From positions 23,709 to 87,708 of the forward strand of contig JALEHN010000047.1 of NCBI GenBank assembly GCA_022770525.1: a stretch of DNA of 64,000 nucleotides. The letters run 5' to 3'. Below, one piece after another: positions 63,092 through 64,000 of the stretch. The stretch comes from Clostridiales bacterium (GTDB lineage: Bacteria > Bacillota > Clostridia > Lachnospirales > Lachnospiraceae). The position numbers were made by a program, and so were the translations under genes. How positions within the stretch are numbered: position 1 is the stretch's first letter; each line of letters opens with the position of its first letter. Under the pieces are notes generated by a model. It worked only from the letters and a program-made list of their open reading frames with translations, was not told the origin of the DNA and did not search any database.

Positions 63092-64000
63092 TCAGGATAT
63101 AAAACCTCTGTCCGTATTTAACGGGCAGTTTTCAAACATTTCATTAACGGCGGCATCAAAAGCTTTTAAATTTGAGGATTTTTTGATGTTTTTCGTAAAT
63201 TTCCCCAGATCTTCAAACATAAAAGCCATGTAGCACCACAGCTCTTTCATTTTAAAAAGAACAGTGGTATCACCACATAAAACTTCTTTATAACCGGCAT
63301 AAATCTCATCATGAAAAGCACGAAGTGATTTTGCATCCATTGGATGTCCTTCCTTTACCTGACAAATAAGCCCCGGATTTGCAAGAATACCACGTCCAAG
63401 CATCACACGGTCTATAGTCGGGAAACGATTCGAAAACTCATAAAGATTTTTCTCTGTAAATAAATTTCCGTTATAACAGACTGTATGTTCTGTCATCGTA
63501 AGCGCCTTTTCAAACATCGAAAGATTCGGAAGGTTTTTATAAAAATCCTGCTGTGTTCTCGGATGAATGGTCAGTTCGCTGACCGGATATTTATTGTAAA
63601 TGCGGATTAATTCATAAAATTCATCACACGAAAAACGGCCAAGCCTTGTTTTTATAGAGATTTTAACGTCAAGTGATGAAAAAATCTGATCCAGAAAACG
63701 TTCAAGCCGATCCGGTACTGCTAAAAAGCCTGAACCCCGCTGTTTTGAAACAACTGTTTTTGACGGACATCCTAAATTCAAATTAATTTCTTTATAACCA
63801 TAATCAATCAGGTGGCCGGCTGTCCATATAAAATCTTCAGCTTTATTTGTCAGAATCTGAGGCACAACATGAATGCCTTTATTGTGCTCCGGTAAAATGT
63901 CGTTATATTCACGGGCATTAAAGATTTTTTTCGAGTTCGGTTTTGGTTCAATAAATGGTATATAGTATTTATCAACACCCGGAAAATATTTGTGATGGGC
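63092..64000 (-). CDS. tRNA-dihydrouridine synthase, 5' truncated by window edge
   Basis: Flavin enzyme reducing tRNA uridine to dihydrouridine. The frame is open to the right edge, so about 303 C-terminal residues are seen and the start is outside. NLNLGCPSK carries the catalytic Cys; SIKTRLG, ELTIHPRTQQDFY, VCYNGNLFTE and VMLGRGILANPGL follow the Dus order with the FMN-binding Lys/His. The Dus subgroup (A, B or C) is not assigned. Confidence 0.9.
   Translation of the reverse strand, partial: AHHKYFPGVDKYYIPFIEPKPNSKKIFNAREYNDILPEHNKGIHVVPQILTNKAEDFIWTAGHLIDYGYKEINLNLGCPSKTVVSKQRGSGFLAVPDRLERFLDQIFSSLDVKISIKTRLGRFSCDEFYELIRIYNKYPVSELTIHPRTQQDFYKNLPNLSMFEKALTMTEHTVCYNGNLFTEKNLYEFSNRFPTIDRVMLGRGILANPGLICQVKEGHPMDAKSLRAFHDEIYAGYKEVLCGDTTVLFKMKELWCYMAFMFEDLGKFTKNIKKSSNLKAFDAAVNEMFENCPLNTDRGFIS

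Noticed and set aside
1..64000. CRISPR array or cas genes expected near a CARF nuclease
   Set aside because: No regularly spaced direct repeats of 25-40 bp with unique spacers and no recognisable Cas protein were seen on either strand. The only regular tandem units are the contiguous 39-bp repeats in mutL, which are coding and lack spacers.
1..64000. tRNA genes and riboswitches
   Set aside because: No cloverleaf-like segments with the GTTCRANNC box or known riboswitch cores were recognised in the intergenic regions by eye; a covariance-model search would be needed to exclude them.

Overview
The window looks like a chromosomal housekeeping stretch from a low-GC Gram-positive anaerobe of the class Clostridia, most likely a Lachnospiraceae-type organism; the genus cannot be fixed from sequence alone. 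The grounds are AGGAGG ribosome binding sites with some GTG/TTG starts, the divIVA-ylmH-sepF-ylmE division cluster, a pyrophosphate-type phosphofructokinase, a TGS-nucleoside kinase, a TIGR01212-type radical SAM protein, Gram-positive LexA boxes, and no outer-membrane genes. Nearly all genes lie on the minus strand. The plus-strand exceptions are nadD-yqeK-rsfS, the yneA-like gene, a DUF378 gene, mutY and a GNAT acetyltransferase. No prophage, insertion sequence, tRNA, rRNA operon or CRISPR array was seen.

Layout. 1-6.5 kb: the end of nadD with yqeK and rsfS, then pfp, lexA divergent from an SOS-controlled yneA-like LysM gene, a ttcA-like tRNA thiolation gene, and a XerS-like tyrosine recombinase with a dif-like palindrome abutting its stop codon. 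6.5-14.3 kb: rluD, lspA, aroB, then the division cluster divIVA-ylmH-sepF-ylmE, an HlyD-like membrane protein and a radical SAM protein. 14.4-19.1 kb: DUF378, a small P-loop protein, a lipoprotein-type D-Ala-D-Ala carboxypeptidase, mgsA, minD-minE without minC, and radC. 19.2-30.3 kb: a PLP lyase-like protein, miaA, mutL and mutS, rny, and recA-recX with a LexA-box promoter, followed by the first copy of a 135-bp multi-hairpin repeat.

30.3-37.4 kb is one probable operon: response regulator, histidine kinase, a large exported membrane-anchored protein, ABC ATPase, ABC permease and a CPBP-family membrane protease, with overlapping or abutting genes. 37.6-45.2 kb holds RNase P RNA with its own promoter and terminator, a TGS-uridine-kinase-like protein, a Nif3-family protein, trmK, rpoD, dnaG and dgt (the macromolecular-synthesis block). 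45.4-55 kb holds mutY, a molybdopterin oxidoreductase, a telA-xpaC pair and a heterodimeric ABC exporter preceded by a 14-bp palindrome. 55-57.2 kb holds a DUF2284 protein and a CARF-PD-(D/E)XK nuclease of the Card1/Can2 type, followed upstream by the second 135-bp repeat. 57.2-64 kb is an accessory/metabolic tail: acetyltransferase, phosphodiesterase-like enzyme, MDR oxidoreductase, a fucose-isomerase-fold enzyme behind a 35-bp palindrome, a YcxB-like protein, a nitroreductase, and a dihydrouridine synthase cut by the window edge.

Themes. DNA integrity is strongly represented: lexA, recA, recX, radC, mutS, mutL, mutY, a dif/Xer module and an SOS division inhibitor. The most notable points are (1) the Card1-like CARF nuclease with no CRISPR locus in view, (2) the XerS-like recombinase next to a strikingly dif-like site, (3) two independent 39-bp tandem-repeat arrays inside the mutL linker, and (4) a near-identical 135-bp structured repeat at two sites 27 kb apart.
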